64,000 nt of DNA from Streptomyces griseoviridis (GCA_014649155.1 BMSM01000002.1:434001-498000); one strand, 5' to 3'; positions 16,351 to 25,101 are shown, numbered from the stretch's first letter. Numbers and translations are program-made. The notes: generated from the sequence alone by a model not told the origin.

Positions 16351-16821
16351 ATGGAAAGTAACGAAAAGACCGTTCGCGAGGCTTACCGGCTCGCGGAAGG
16401 GAACGTTCTCGACGGTGACGGTTTTCTGGCCTTGTTCGCCGAGGACGGGTCGTTCAACGACATGTCGACCTCGCAGAGTTTCCGCGGAGAGCAGATTCCT
16501 CAGGTGATCGCGGGCCTCGCCCGCTCGTTCCCCGATGTACACCGTGAGCTGCTCGAGGTACATGCGTTCGGTGATGTCGTCGCCGTCGAGTTGCGAATCC
16601 AGGGCACGCATCTCGGAGGATTTCCGACTCCGGTCGGCGAGATCCCACCGACCGGGAACCGGATCGACGTGCCGGCGGCGGACCTCTGGTACCTCCGTGA
16701 CGGAAAGATCGAAAGGTTCAATTGCTACAACTCGATGAGCGTGTGGCTTGATCAAATCGGGGTCCACCCTGACTTCAAGTCCGCAGTCGAAGCCACCGAG
16801 ACAGCAGCCACGACGGCGTAA
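16351..16821 (+). CDS. SnoaL-like (NTF2 fold) protein
   Basis: 156 aa. The pattern VREAYRLAEGNVLDGDGFLA, LFAEDGSFNDMSTSQSF RG, PDVHRELLEVHAFGDVVAVE and GNRIDVPAADLWYLRDGKI is that of SnoaL-like polyketide cyclase/ketosteroid isomerase-fold proteins. They bind small hydrophobic molecules or isomerise or hydrolyse them. AGAGGAG precedes ATG 16351. Its control by the divergent Rrf2 regulator suggests induction by electrophiles or redox stress, but the substrate is unknown. Confidence 0.87.
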   Translation: MESNEKTVREAYRLAEGNVLDGDGFLALFAEDGSFNDMSTSQSFRGEQIPQVIAGLARSFPDVHRELLEVHAFGDVVAVELRIQGTHLGGFPTPVGEIPPTGNRIDVPAADLWYLRDGKIERFNCYNSMSVWLDQIGVHPDFKSAVEATETAATTA

Positions 16822-17254
16822 CTCCGCCGGTCAGCGCCGAGTGTGCGACAAGACACTCCCTTCTTCGGGCCGCATGCCCGGCGCTGCTTCTCGAACGACG
16901 TTGTTGTTCGCACCCAACCGCCGACACGACCCGGCGGGCCGACTCATCGAGTATCAGCAGCCCTGGCCGGCAGGTAGGGCAACGACCCACATCGAGTGTC
17001 GTTCTCCAGGCCCGCCTCCACGAGACACACGGCTGCGACGAGATCCCACCTCAAAGATCATCGAGGTACACGGGGCCGGACTGCCCTTCCCCATGCCACC
17101 AAGCCCTGCGCATCCGCCGCTGACCGTGGGGGAGTTCCCCGCGTGCCCGGATCGTGGAGGGCTCGGCCTGCCATGAGTCCGTGACGATCACGAGAACCGG
17201 CGCGGAGGCCGGCGTGAGAGACGGCATCACCCGCGCCCCTTGTTCCGCCCTTGG
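16822..17254. other. Degenerate intergenic DNA
   Basis: No convincing gene, promoter or repeat was found between the SnoaL-like gene and the recombinase remnant. The G/C bias by codon position is weak in all frames, as expected for decayed mobile-element DNA. Confidence 0.5.
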
Positions 17255-17860
17255 GCAGGACGACGACTCCCGGCTCGACGCCCTGCGGGCCACGGTATCC
17301 CGAGGGACAAGATCTTCAGCGAGAAGATCAGCACCCGCGTCCGCGGAGGGCCGGGTTCGAGGAGGCGCTCGTGCGGCGCGGGAGGTCACGGCCCACGCCC
17401 CGCACCGCCGCATCATCTTTACCGGGTACGGGATGAAGCGGCTCGGCCGCGACGCCGCCGAACTCACCGCGCTCGCCGACCCCCTCACCGCCCACGGCCT
17501 GGTCCTGGAGATGCTCGCCGGGCCCCTGCCCGGCATCTACGGCCCCACCGGCCCGGCAAGCTGCTGTTCGCGTTCTTCGCGGCGATGGCGGAGACCGAGC
17601 GGGAGAGCATCCGGGAGTCGACGCTGGAGGGGCTCGACACCGCGGCCCGCAAGGGCAAGCACGGCGGCCGACCCCCGGTCATCACCGCCGACATGTTCCA
17701 GACCGTGCTCCGCCGCCGCGCGGGCGGCGAGTCCGTCGAGCAGATCCAGCCCCGACCTGATCATCCCCACCGGCAAGCGCAAGGAACAGAACCCCTCCGT
17801 CGCCAGCATCTACCGGGCGCTCGCCGAACACGCCGAGCGCGAGTCCCCACCCGGGACCAC
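17255..17860 (+). pseudogene. Serine recombinase (resolvase family), multiply frameshifted
   Basis: Pieces of a resolvase read in several frames: LGQDDDSRLDAL, KIFSEKISTRVR, EVTAHAPHRRIIFTGYGMKR, LGRDAAELTALADPLTAHGL, LEMLAGPLPGIYGPTGP, then GKLLFAFFAAMAETERES, STLEGLDTAARKGKHGGRPP, and the C-terminal HTH region SVASIYRALAEHAE. At least three frame changes and the missing catalytic N-terminus make it inactive. Probably derived from a Tn3-type resolvase. Confidence 0.85.
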
Positions 17861-17869
17861 ACGATCGCC

Positions 17870-18130
17870 GAGCAGCCGAAAAACTACAGGTACTCCACCA
17901 ACCACCAGGTCGTCACCGATGCCGACACCCGTCTGGTTGTCATCGTCGGCCGACCGGTCACGGGCAACCGCAACGACCGCAAGGCATGGGAGCCATCCGG
18001 AACGAAGGACGCCATCGGCCGGCCCACCGTGACCGCTGACGGCGGTTACCGGGGCACCGGTCTGATCATCCCTCACCGCCGTGACCCAGGCCGGGCCGAA
18101 CTGCCGAGTCGGAAACGGGACAACGCTTAG
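17870..18130 (+). pseudogene. IS5-family transposase fragment
   Basis: KNYRYSTNHQVVTDADTRLV, VVIVGRPVTGNRNDRKAWE and TVTADGGYRGTGLIIPHRR correspond to the central DDE region of IS5/IS4-type transposases common in Streptomyces. The start and end of the gene are missing; it is fused to the recombinase relic upstream and stops at TAG 18128. Confidence 0.75.
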
Positions 18131-18149
18131 GGACCGTATTGAGTTCCGA

Positions 18150-18303
18150 TCAATGGGTGGCTCGGGTGAGGTCCTTGAGGCGGATCATCGAGGCGCGTAG
18201 GTGGAGGCCGGCGAGGTAGCTGTCGGGAGACTTGTCGTACCGGGTGGCGATGCCACGCCAGGCCTTCATCTTGTTGATCAGCCGCTCGACGGTGTTCCTC
18301 TCC
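18150..18303 (-). pseudogene. IS transposase C-terminal fragment
   Basis: Minus-strand ERNTVERLINKMKAWRGIAT, RYDKSPDSYLAGLHLRASMI and RLKDLTRATH end at TGA 18150-18152. This is the conserved C-terminus of IS5-family (IS427-like group) transposases. Bases just outside (GATCGGAACTCAATACGGTCC in two overlapping parts) look like an element end. Truncated by the SDR gene that begins at 18312. Confidence 0.8.
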
Positions 18304-18311
18304 TCAGCACG

Positions 18312-19085
18312 TCAGAGGGCCATGCCTCCCGTTGCGTCGATGACCTGGCCGGTTACCCAGCGTGCGTCGTCGGAGGCGAGGAAGGCCACGATGTCGGCCA
18401 TGTCTTCCGGCCGCCCGATCCGGCCGAGGGCGGCAAGAGACGCCGCTTGCGCCTCGGCATGCGGATCGCCCAGCAGGGTGGCCGCGCTGGCATCGGTGAG
18501 GACGGTTCCGGGGGCCACCGAGTTGACCGTGATGCCCCGGGGGCCCAGCTCCTTGGCGAGGGCGAGACTGAAGTTGTCCAGGGCTCCCTTGGTGGCGCCG
18601 TAGGCGATCATTCCCGGCGTGGCCAGGCGGGCCACGGAGCTGGAGATGTTGATGATCCGGCCCCCGTCGCGCAGGCGCGGCAGTCCCTGCTGCGTGACGA
18701 AGAACGGTGCACGCACGTTCACGGCGAAGACCTTGTCGAAGGCGTCCTCGGTCAACGACTCCAGGGATGCGAAATCCCCGATGCCGACGTTGTTGACGAT
18801 GATGTCCAGCTTCCCGTCGGGCACGTGCTCCGTGCCCGCGGCGTCGAAGGCGGCCCAGAGGCGGGCCGCGTCGCCGCGTTCGCCCAGCCCCGCCTGGAGT
18901 GCGAAGGCCCGTCCTCCGTTCTTGCGGATGTTTTCGACGGTCTCGCTCGCCGCCGTCTCGTCGCGGGCGTAGGTGACGCCGACGGCGGCGCCGTCCTGGG
19001 CGAGCCGCTCCGCGATCGCCCGGCCGATGCCCCGGCTGCCGCCGGTGACCAGTGCGACCTTGTCCTCGAGTGCGCGCGCAGACAT
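18312..19085 (-). CDS. SDR family oxidoreductase (FabG-like)
   Basis: 257 aa from ATG 19085 (an in-frame ATG at 19109 would add eight residues). Classical SDR: TGGSRGIGRAI cofactor motif, DIIVNNVGIGDFAS, catalytic Ser in NISSSVARL, Tyr-x-x-x-Lys in MIAYGATKGALDNF, PGTVLTDAS and the C-terminal DATGGMAL. Expected to be an NADPH-dependent ketone/alcohol oxidoreductase. It sits just right of the IS graveyard; no operon partner. Confidence 0.9.
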   Translation of the reverse strand: MSARALEDKVALVTGGSRGIGRAIAERLAQDGAAVGVTYARDETAASETVENIRKNGGRAFALQAGLGERGDAARLWAAFDAAGTEHVPDGKLDIIVNNVGIGDFASLESLTEDAFDKVFAVNVRAPFFVTQQGLPRLRDGGRIINISSSVARLATPGMIAYGATKGALDNFSLALAKELGPRGITVNSVAPGTVLTDASAATLLGDPHAEAQAASLAALGRIGRPEDMADIVAFLASDDARWVTGQVIDATGGMAL

Positions 19086-19138
19086 GGCGGAAGACCGCCT
19101 CCCGTTCATCGAATCGTCTCTTGAGTGCTATGGAGCGC

Positions 19139-19543
19139 CTAGACCAGCGGCTTGTGTTCGGGCCACCACCGCTGGACGGCTTCGACAGCCGTCGTCGGGC
19201 TGACGTTGAAGCAGAGCTTCGCGCCGGGTGCCAGCTCGTGGGTGGTGTTGACCAGCACCTCCAACAGCGGGGTCAGCTCCGGGTCCAGCCGGACGCCGGC
19301 GCCGATCAGCACGATGTCGTAGTCCTTGGCGGTCAACGCGGTGCGAAAGACCGCCTCGGCCGTGCGGCCGTAGTCGAGCAGGCAGACATCGACACTGAGG
19401 CCGAGCTCCTCGAGCCGAGCCCGGCCCGCGGCCATTCCGGCCCGGACCGCCTCGGCGTCGATTTCAGGGAACGCCGCCCGTGACGAGGGCGCGTCGTCCA
19501 CCAGCGCTGGATCCAGTCCGACGTTGAGCATGGACGGGGACAT
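19139..19543 (-). CDS. Conserved hypothetical protein, MLNVGLDP-type
   Basis: 134 aa; GGAGG lies nine bases before ATG 19543. Contains MLNVGLDPALVDDA, GRARLEELGLSVDVCLLDYG, YDIVLIGAGVRLDPELTPLL and GAKLCFNVSPTTAVEAVQRW, a Rossmann-like alpha/beta layout. I recognise the pattern as a widespread uncharacterised bacterial family. It is divergent from a LuxR regulator with under 90 bp between, so the regulator probably controls it. Confidence 0.75.
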   Translation of the reverse strand: MSPSMLNVGLDPALVDDAPSSRAAFPEIDAEAVRAGMAAGRARLEELGLSVDVCLLDYGRTAEAVFRTALTAKDYDIVLIGAGVRLDPELTPLLEVLVNTTHELAPGAKLCFNVSPTTAVEAVQRWWPEHKPLV

Positions 19544-19630
19544 GTCGGTGTACCTCCGGTGACCTGGGGTTTCTCGGACCCACGGTAGGCGCCTGGAGGT
19601 AGGGCGGCCCTCCCACATTTCTGGGATACC

Positions 19631-20674
19631 GTGGCAAGGGTGAGTTCCCCGATGGTCCGGCGCGAGACCGTGCGCGACATCGAGGCGATCTGCCGTCTCG
19701 ACCTCGACTCCCGAATACTGCGCCGCCGGATCGCCGACCGGCTGACACGCCTCATCCCGGCCGACTCCTACTGCTTCAGCACGATCGACCCGATGACGCT
19801 GCTGACCGCCGACCAAGTCAGCGCCGGGCTCGTACCGGAGGCGGCCGCGGCCGCCGCGCACAACGAGTACCTGGTGGACGACGTCCTGAAGTTCGCGGCG
19901 CTGGCCCGCTCCGAGGTGTCCGCGGGCACGCTCGGTGCGGCCACCGGCGGTGATCCGGAATCCAGCCACCGCTACCGGACCGTGCTGCCGATGATCGACG
20001 CACGGCACGAGCTGCGGGCGGGCTTCGTGGTGGACGGCCGCTGCTGGGGCGTCGTCGCCCTCTTCCGCGGCGGCCGGCGGCCCGACTTCACCCCGGCCGA
20101 CGTCGGCGTCCTGCGGCGGCTGTCCGCCCCGGTCGGTGCGGCCCTGCGCCGGGCCGCCCACCGGGCACCCGACGACACCGCTGCGGGCCCGTCCGAGGCC
20201 GGAGTGCTCCTGCTCGACCAGGACTTGCGGCTGTTTTCGGAGAACCTGGCCGCGAAACTCTGGCGGGACGAGCTGGGCCCGTCGCAGGCGGAACTGCCGT
20301 CCGCGATCCTGGAGGTGGCCGCACGGGGAAGAGGCGCTGAGCTGCCGGCGTACGGACGCATCCGCGGCCGCTCGGGCCGGTGGCTCTCCGTCCAGGCCTC
20401 GCCGCTGAGTGGTGGCCCGCACCCGGCGGCCATCGCCGTGACGGTACATCCGGCGCCGGCCGCCGACGTGGCCGAGATACTGCTGCTCGCGTACGGGCTC
20501 ACACCGCGCGAGCGGGACGTGCTGGCGCGAGTCGTCGCCGGTCTGCCGTCGCGGACCATCGCTGTGGAACTGCACATCACCGCGGCGACCGTGCAGGACC
20601 ATCTGAAGAGTGTGTTCGCGAAGACCGGTGTCCGCAGCCGCAGCGAACTGGTGGCGACGGTCCTGGGCCTGTGA
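19631..20674 (+). CDS. LuxR family transcriptional regulator with GAF-like sensor region
   Basis: 347 aa from GTG 19631 (a second GTG at 19640 is equally possible). The N-terminal 200 residues resemble a GAF sensor (DSYCFSTIDP, HELRAGFVVDGRCWGVVALF), followed by a PAS-like segment. The C-terminal HTH is LTPRERDVLARVVAGLPSRTI...ATVQDHLKSVFAKTGV. It is divergent from the 134-aa conserved protein; the intergenic region has a TCCCA-N6-TGGGA inverted repeat near 19611-19626 that may be its operator. Confidence 0.87.
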   Translation: MARVSSPMVRRETVRDIEAICRLDLDSRILRRRIADRLTRLIPADSYCFSTIDPMTLLTADQVSAGLVPEAAAAAAHNEYLVDDVLKFAALARSEVSAGTLGAATGGDPESSHRYRTVLPMIDARHELRAGFVVDGRCWGVVALFRGGRRPDFTPADVGVLRRLSAPVGAALRRAAHRAPDDTAAGPSEAGVLLLDQDLRLFSENLAAKLWRDELGPSQAELPSAILEVAARGRGAELPAYGRIRGRSGRWLSVQASPLSGGPHPAAIAVTVHPAPAADVAEILLLAYGLTPRERDVLARVVAGLPSRTIAVELHITAATVQDHLKSVFAKTGVRSRSELVATVLGL

Positions 20675-20747
20675 CCGGACGAGTGATTACTGAGTTTTTC
20701 GTAGTACGAGAACCGCGTCACCGGCCTCGGAGTTCCCGACTGAACAA

Positions 20748-20795
20748 GATCACCGGCTTGGCGTTGACCGCTGTACCGATGTTCCCCCGAGGCCG
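20748..20795 (-). repeat. Dispersed 48-bp repeat, copy B
   Basis: Inverted relative to 7485-7531, about 44/48 identical with one gap. It lies in the 780-bp gap between the LuxR gene and the P450 gene, which otherwise holds only a regulator-like fragment and a short tandem repeat. Confidence 0.75.
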
Positions 20796-20911
20796 GTGGT
20801 GACCGAGGCGGTGGCCGACCGGCCGACGCCCCGCCCGCTGCCCGACACTGCAGCACCCGCCCGGACGCCGTAACCTGCCCCGGCACCCTGACCCTGCCCG
20901 GTGACCCGAGC

Positions 20912-21177
20912 GTGGTGGCCGGCGCCCTCGTGGAACGGGCCGAGGCGGGCCGCGGGGACCTGCGGGACCTGCCGGCCGCGCGTCCGGAGCAGCCGCGGCC
21001 ACCGCTGGTACGGGGCGTCGGGCGCGGCGATCTGCCGGCCGGGCTGCCGGTGGCTCCGCTCGCCGACAGCTGGATCGGGTTCGTCGTGTACCGGATCGTC
21101 TTCGGCGAGGGCGAGCGGGTGCCGGACGAGGCGGAGATCGCCGCGTCGGTGGACGCTGCCCTTCGCCTCCGGCTGAC
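20912..21177 (+). pseudogene. Possible TetR C-terminal domain fragment
   Basis: The frame reads ALVERAEAGRGDLRDLP, GRGDLPAGLPVAPLADSW, GFVVYRIVFGEGERVPDEA and ASVDAALRL. This is the style of a TetR ligand-binding C-terminus, with no DNA-binding domain ahead of it. The frame then runs into a repeat and on into the P450 gene without a stop. Weakly supported. Confidence 0.35.
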
Positions 21178-21222
21178 CCCGTCCGCCGCCGGACGGTCGC
21201 GCCGGGTGGCCGTGCCGGTCAC

Positions 21223-21299
21223 CCACCGGACCCACCGGACAGCGCCCTCGGTGCCCACGGGATCCACCGGACCCACCGGACAGCGCCCTCGGCGCCCAC
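21223..21299. repeat. 36-bp direct repeat, two copies
   Basis: 21223-21258 and 21264-21299 are near identical (CCACCGGACCCACCGGACAG followed by CGCCCTCGGYGCCCAC), period 41 bp, in the P450 upstream region. Probably simple slippage. Confidence 0.8.
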
Positions 21300-21454
21300 C
21301 GGCCCCATCGACCCACCGCACAGCATCGTCGCTGCCTTCCGGACCCGCCGTGCCCCCGTGGCCCCCGGACTCCCTCTGGACCGGGCGTCGGGCGCGTCCC
21401 ATCCTGGTGGACGCCGCATCCCGCGGACCGACCGGCACCAGTGAGGTGGCCCCC

Positions 21455-22651
21455 ATGACCGTCGTCGATCTAGCCGCCCTCGGCGAGTCCTTCACCCGCG
21501 ACCCGTACCCCGTCTACGCCCGCTTACGGGCCAGGGGACCGGTCCACCGCATCCGGATGCCGGAGGGGAACACGGAGGCGTGGCTCGTCGTCGGGCACGA
21601 GGCCGGGCGGGCCGTGCTGACCGATCCCACGCTCACCAAGGACTGGAGCAAGGCGGCGCCCGCCCTCGGGCTCGGTGCCGTCTCCGCCGGACCGCACATG
21701 CTCCGGGCGGACCCGCCCGACCACACCCGGCTGCGGAAACTGGTCGCCCGCGAGTTCACCCCGCGGCGCGTGGAACAGCTCGCCCCGCGCATCCAGCGGA
21801 CCACCGACGGCCTGGTCGACACCATGCTCGCCGCCCCCGGCGGACGCGTCGACCTGGTGGAGGCGCTGTCCTTCCCGCTGCCCATCACCGTCATCTGCGA
21901 CCTGCTCGGCGTCCCGGACCTGGACCGCCGCTCCTTCCGGACCTGGTCCAACGACGCGCTCGGCGCCACCGACCCGGCGGACCGGACCGCCGCGGCCACC
22001 GCCATGGTCGAGTACCTGACGAAACTGGTCGACGACAAACGCCGGCACCTCGGCGACGACCTGCTGAGCGCCCTGATCCACGGCGCGGACGAGGACGGCG
22101 ACTCCCTCTCGCCCGAGGAACTCCTCGGCATGGCCTGGCTGCTCCTCGTCGCCGGCCACGAGACCACCGTCAACCTCATCTCCAACGGCGTCCTCGCCCT
22201 CCTCACCCATCCGGAGCAACTGGCCGCCCTGCGTGCCGACCCCGGCCTCATGGAGAACGCCGTGGAGGAGATGCTCCGCTACGACTCCCCGGTGGAGACC
22301 CCGACGTACCGCTTCACCACCGCACCGCTGACCATCGGCGACACCACCGTCCCCGGCGGCGGCGAACTCGTGCTCGTCGCCCTGGCCGACGCCGGCCGCG
22401 ACCCCGCCCGCTTCACCGCGCCGGACGACTTCGACATCCGGCGGGACGCCCGCGGTCACCTCGCCTTCGGCCACGGCATCCACTACTGCCTGGGCGCGCC
22501 ACTGGCCCGGCTGGAGGCCCGTATCGCCCTCGGCACCCTGCTGGAACGCTGCGGCGAACTGGCCCTGGACATCGACCCGGCCGCCGTCACCTGGCGCCCC
22601 GGCATGCTGATCCGCGGCCCGTTCAGCCTGCCGGTGCGGGTGGCCCCGTAG
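21455..22651 (+). CDS. Cytochrome P450
   Basis: 398 aa soluble bacterial P450. I-helix oxygen-binding AGHETT (residues 233-238), K-helix E272-x-x-R275, and heme-ligand loop FGHGIHYCLG with Cys345 are all intact, as is the substrate-recognition stretch ending HMLRADPPDHTRLRKLV. Start ATG 21455 gives MTVVDLAALGESFTRDPYPV, the standard N-terminus. No ferredoxin gene is adjacent, so a distant redox partner is required. Resembles CYP105/107-type tailoring or xenobiotic hydroxylases; substrate unknown. Confidence 0.94.
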   Translation: MTVVDLAALGESFTRDPYPVYARLRARGPVHRIRMPEGNTEAWLVVGHEAGRAVLTDPTLTKDWSKAAPALGLGAVSAGPHMLRADPPDHTRLRKLVAREFTPRRVEQLAPRIQRTTDGLVDTMLAAPGGRVDLVEALSFPLPITVICDLLGVPDLDRRSFRTWSNDALGATDPADRTAAATAMVEYLTKLVDDKRRHLGDDLLSALIHGADEDGDSLSPEELLGMAWLLLVAGHETTVNLISNGVLALLTHPEQLAALRADPGLMENAVEEMLRYDSPVETPTYRFTTAPLTIGDTTVPGGGELVLVALADAGRDPARFTAPDDFDIRRDARGHLAFGHGIHYCLGAPLARLEARIALGTLLERCGELALDIDPAAVTWRPGMLIRGPFSLPVRVAP

Positions 22652-22737
22652 GACGGCGTCCCGGGTGCGGAACGGGCCGGGCGGGCCCACGCTGGCAGGG
22701 GGACGACCGAGCGCGGTCCGGTACGGAGGAGTACGGC

Positions 22738-22992
22738 ATGGCGAAGAGCCGGGACGACGGCAAGAGCGCGGGCAAGGGTGCCGGCAAGGCGCTGTCCAAG
22801 GGCGACAAGGTCGCCTGGAGCAGCCACGGCAGCGAGACCGAGGGCACGGTCGAGAAGAAGATCACCGAGCGGACGGAAGCGGCCGGCCGCACGGTGGACG
22901 CCTCCTCGGACGACCCGCAGTACCAGGTCCGCAGTGACAAGTCGGGCCGGTCGGCGGTGCACAAGCCGTCCGCCCTCAAGAAGAAGAAGTGA
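22738..22992 (+). CDS. DUF2945 (HVA1/Tudor-like) family protein
   Basis: 84 aa, very basic. GDKVAWSSHGSETEGTVEKK, DDPQYQVRSDKSGRSAVHKP and the Lys-rich end KKKK are the DUF2945 signature (a small SH3/Tudor-like fold). GGAGGAGTACGGC precedes ATG. It is followed after seven bases by the DUF3140 gene, a pairing seen in other actinobacteria; role unknown, possibly nucleic-acid associated. Confidence 0.88.
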   Translation: MAKSRDDGKSAGKGAGKALSKGDKVAWSSHGSETEGTVEKKITERTEAAGRTVDASSDDPQYQVRSDKSGRSAVHKPSALKKKK

Positions 22993-22999
22993 CCCGGCC

Positions 23000-23332
23000 G
23001 TGAGCGGCGACGGCCACGGCGAGACCTGGGACGACTTCCACGAGCTGGTGAACATGACACCGGCCGACCTGGAGAAGTGGCTGTCCACGGACGCGTCGAA
23101 GGACGCCGGACAGCACCGGGACGGCGGGGAGTCCACCGGCCACGCCTCCGGCCGCCGGATCGTGGAGATCCTCCGGTCACGCAAGGGCGACCTCACCGAC
23201 GACGACTACGCCCACATGCGCAAGGTCGTCGGCTATGTCCGCCGGCACCTGGCCCAGCGGCCGACGGGCGACGTCACGGACACCAAGTGGCGTCACTCGC
23301 TGATGAACTGGGGCCACGACCCGCTGGCGTGA
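23000..23332 (+). CDS. DUF3140 family protein
   Basis: 110 aa from GTG 23000. ETWDDFHELVNMTPADLEKW, SGRRIVEILRSRKGDL and DYAHMRKVVGYVRRHLAQRP with the closing DTKWRHSLMNWGHDP identify DUF3140. Co-transcribed with the DUF2945 gene (7-bp gap). Probably DNA-associated by composition, but no function is established. Confidence 0.88.
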   Translation: MSGDGHGETWDDFHELVNMTPADLEKWLSTDASKDAGQHRDGGESTGHASGRRIVEILRSRKGDLTDDDYAHMRKVVGYVRRHLAQRPTGDVTDTKWRHSLMNWGHDPLA

Positions 23333-23355
23333 CCCCGTCCACCGGCCGCGCCCGT

Positions 23356-23394
23356 GCTCACGCCGACGCGCCCGCGCTCACGCCGACGCGCCCG
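23356..23394. repeat. 20-bp tandem duplication
   Basis: GCTCACGCCGACGCGCCCG occurs twice with a 20-bp period at the convergent end of the DUF3140 and AI-2E genes. The second copy overlaps the last codons of the AI-2E gene. Confidence 0.8.
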
Positions 23395-24481
23395 GCTCCG
23401 CCGCCTCCGGCTCCTGCGGCGGATCGCTCAACTGCTCGCGTACGTAGGTCCATACGACGGCGATCAGGGCGGCGACCGGCACGGCCAGCAGGCTGCCCAC
23501 GATGCCGGCCAGGCTGCCGCCCAGGGTCACCGCCAGCAGGATCACCGCGGCGTGCAGTCCGAGACCGCGGCTCTGGATGATGGGCTGGAAGACGTTCCCC
23601 TCCAGCTGCTGCACCACGATGATGATGGCCAGCGCGATCAGCGCGTCCGTCAGGCCGTTGGACACCAGCGCGATGAGCACCGCGACGAACCCGGCGAACA
23701 GCGCGCCGATGATGGGCACGAACGCGGAGACGAAGGTCAGCACCGCCAGCGGCAGCACCAGCGGAACCCCCAGGATCCACAGCCCTATCCCGATGAAGAC
23801 GCCGTCCAGCAGTCCGACGAGCGCCTGCGACCGCACGAACGAGCCGAGCGTGGTCCAGCTGAGGGACGCCACGGCCGGGACGTCGGTGGCGAGCCGGCCG
23901 GGCAGCTGCCGGGTCAGCCAGGGCAGGAAGCGCGGCCCGTCCTTGAGGAAGAAGAACATCAGGAACAGCGCCAGCACCGCGGTGACCAGCCCGTTGACCA
24001 CGGTCCCGACACCCGTGGCGACCGTGTCGACCACACTGCCGACACTGTCCTGGACCCGGGCCATCGCGGCGTCCACCGCGCTGGTGATCTGGGCGTCCTT
24101 GATGTTCAGCGGCGGCCCCGCGGCCCAGTCGCGCAGCCGCTGGATGCCCTCGACGACGCCATCGGTCAGTTCGTCGGTCTGTGAGGCCATGGGGACGGCG
24201 ATCAGCGCGACCACCCCGGCGGCGACCAGCAGGAACGCCACCGTCACAGTGGTCGCGGCCAGCGCGGGGTGCCAGCCGCGCCGGCGCAGGAAACGGGCCG
24301 GCGGCCAGGTCAGAGTGGTCAGCAACAGGCCGACGACCAGCGGCCACACGACCGACCACATCCGGCCCAACAGCCAGAGGGCCACCGCGAGCATCACCAG
24401 GAGCAACAGCAGATCGAGGGAGAGGCGGGCCCCGGCGCGCAAAGCGGCGCGGGTCCTCGCGGAACTCAACGTGGCAGACAT
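23378..24481 (-). CDS. AI-2E family transporter (permease)
   Basis: 367 aa, with about eight transmembrane segments. Opens LDLLLLLVMLAVALWLLGR and VWPLVVGLLLTTLTWPPARFL. The family-typical central segment is MFFFLKDGPRFLPWL and the C-terminal core is FVPIIGALFAGFVAVLIALV, QQLEGNVFQPIIQSRGLGLH. The family includes the proposed autoinducer-2 exporter TqsA and Na+/H+ antiporter-like proteins, so the substrate is open. It is divergent from the DUF4334 gene with a palindromic site between them. Confidence 0.9.
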   Translation of the reverse strand: MSATLSSARTRAALRAGARLSLDLLLLLVMLAVALWLLGRMWSVVWPLVVGLLLTTLTWPPARFLRRRGWHPALAATTVTVAFLLVAAGVVALIAVPMASQTDELTDGVVEGIQRLRDWAAGPPLNIKDAQITSAVDAAMARVQDSVGSVVDTVATGVGTVVNGLVTAVLALFLMFFFLKDGPRFLPWLTRQLPGRLATDVPAVASLSWTTLGSFVRSQALVGLLDGVFIGIGLWILGVPLVLPLAVLTFVSAFVPIIGALFAGFVAVLIALVSNGLTDALIALAIIIVVQQLEGNVFQPIIQSRGLGLHAAVILLAVTLGGSLAGIVGSLLAVPVAALIAVVWTYVREQLSDPPQEPEAAEPGASA

Positions 24482-24553
24482 GGGGGTCACCCTATGGGGC
24501 CACCTGGCGCAACGACCGACGCCCACCCACCCCCTGGTATGCAGCGCAACAGT

Positions 24554-24578
24554 GATACATACTGTGGATGTTTGTATC
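24554..24578. promoter_or_regulatory. 25-bp palindromic operator candidate
   Basis: GATACATAC (24554-24562) and GTTTGTATC (24570-24578) form a dyad with one mismatch and a 7-bp spacer in an unusually AT-rich patch between the AI-2E and DUF4334 genes. Size and symmetry resemble TetR/MarR operators; no such regulator is adjacent. Confidence 0.6.
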
Positions 24579-24626
24579 CCACTGGTGCCGTCCGGTGCCG
24601 TCCGGGGGCGTCCGATGGAGGGTCCG

Positions 24627-25091
24627 ATGGACATCGATGAGGCACGGGGCCGGTTCGCGGTCCTGCGCGGCAAGGAATCCGCGGTCTCGGCCGAGGAACT
24701 GGACGCCGTCTGGGCCGCGCTGCCCACCGTCCGTGTCGAGGAGATCCTCGGCGCGTGGCGCGGCGGCGAGTTCGACACCGGACACCCGCTGAACGGACGG
24801 CTGCGCAAGTCGGGCTGGTACGGCAAGACGTTCCACTCCGCCGCCGACGCCAAGCCCTTGATCATGCGCGGCGAGGACGGACGGCTCCACTCCGACACCA
24901 CGCTCGGCAAGGGCGAGGCCAGCCTGTGGATGGTCGAGTTCCGGGGCGAGGTGACGGCCACCATGGTCTACGACGGCCAGCCGGTCCTCGACCACTTCAA
25001 GGCCGTCGACGACCGCACCCTGATGGGCATCATGAACGGCAAGGGCTTCGGCGACGGGCCCTTCTTCTACTTCTTCCTCGAACGGGACTGA
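24627..25091 (+). CDS. DUF4334 / GXWXG domain protein
   Basis: 154 aa. The N-terminal GXWXG motif is ILGAWRGGEFDTGHP and GWYGKTF; the C-terminal DUF4334 half contains MVEFRGEVTATMVYDGQPVLDHF and the closing FFYFFLERD. The family is uncharacterised and soluble. ATG 24627 was chosen because GGAGGG lies five bases upstream; an ATG 12 bases earlier overlaps that site. The alcohol dehydrogenase gene follows after 10 bp, so the two form an operon. Confidence 0.9.
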   Translation: MDIDEARGRFAVLRGKESAVSAEELDAVWAALPTVRVEEILGAWRGGEFDTGHPLNGRLRKSGWYGKTFHSAADAKPLIMRGEDGRLHSDTTLGKGEASLWMVEFRGEVTATMVYDGQPVLDHFKAVDDRTLMGIMNGKGFGDGPFFYFFLERD

Positions 25092-25101
25092 GCGGTCCGC
25101 C

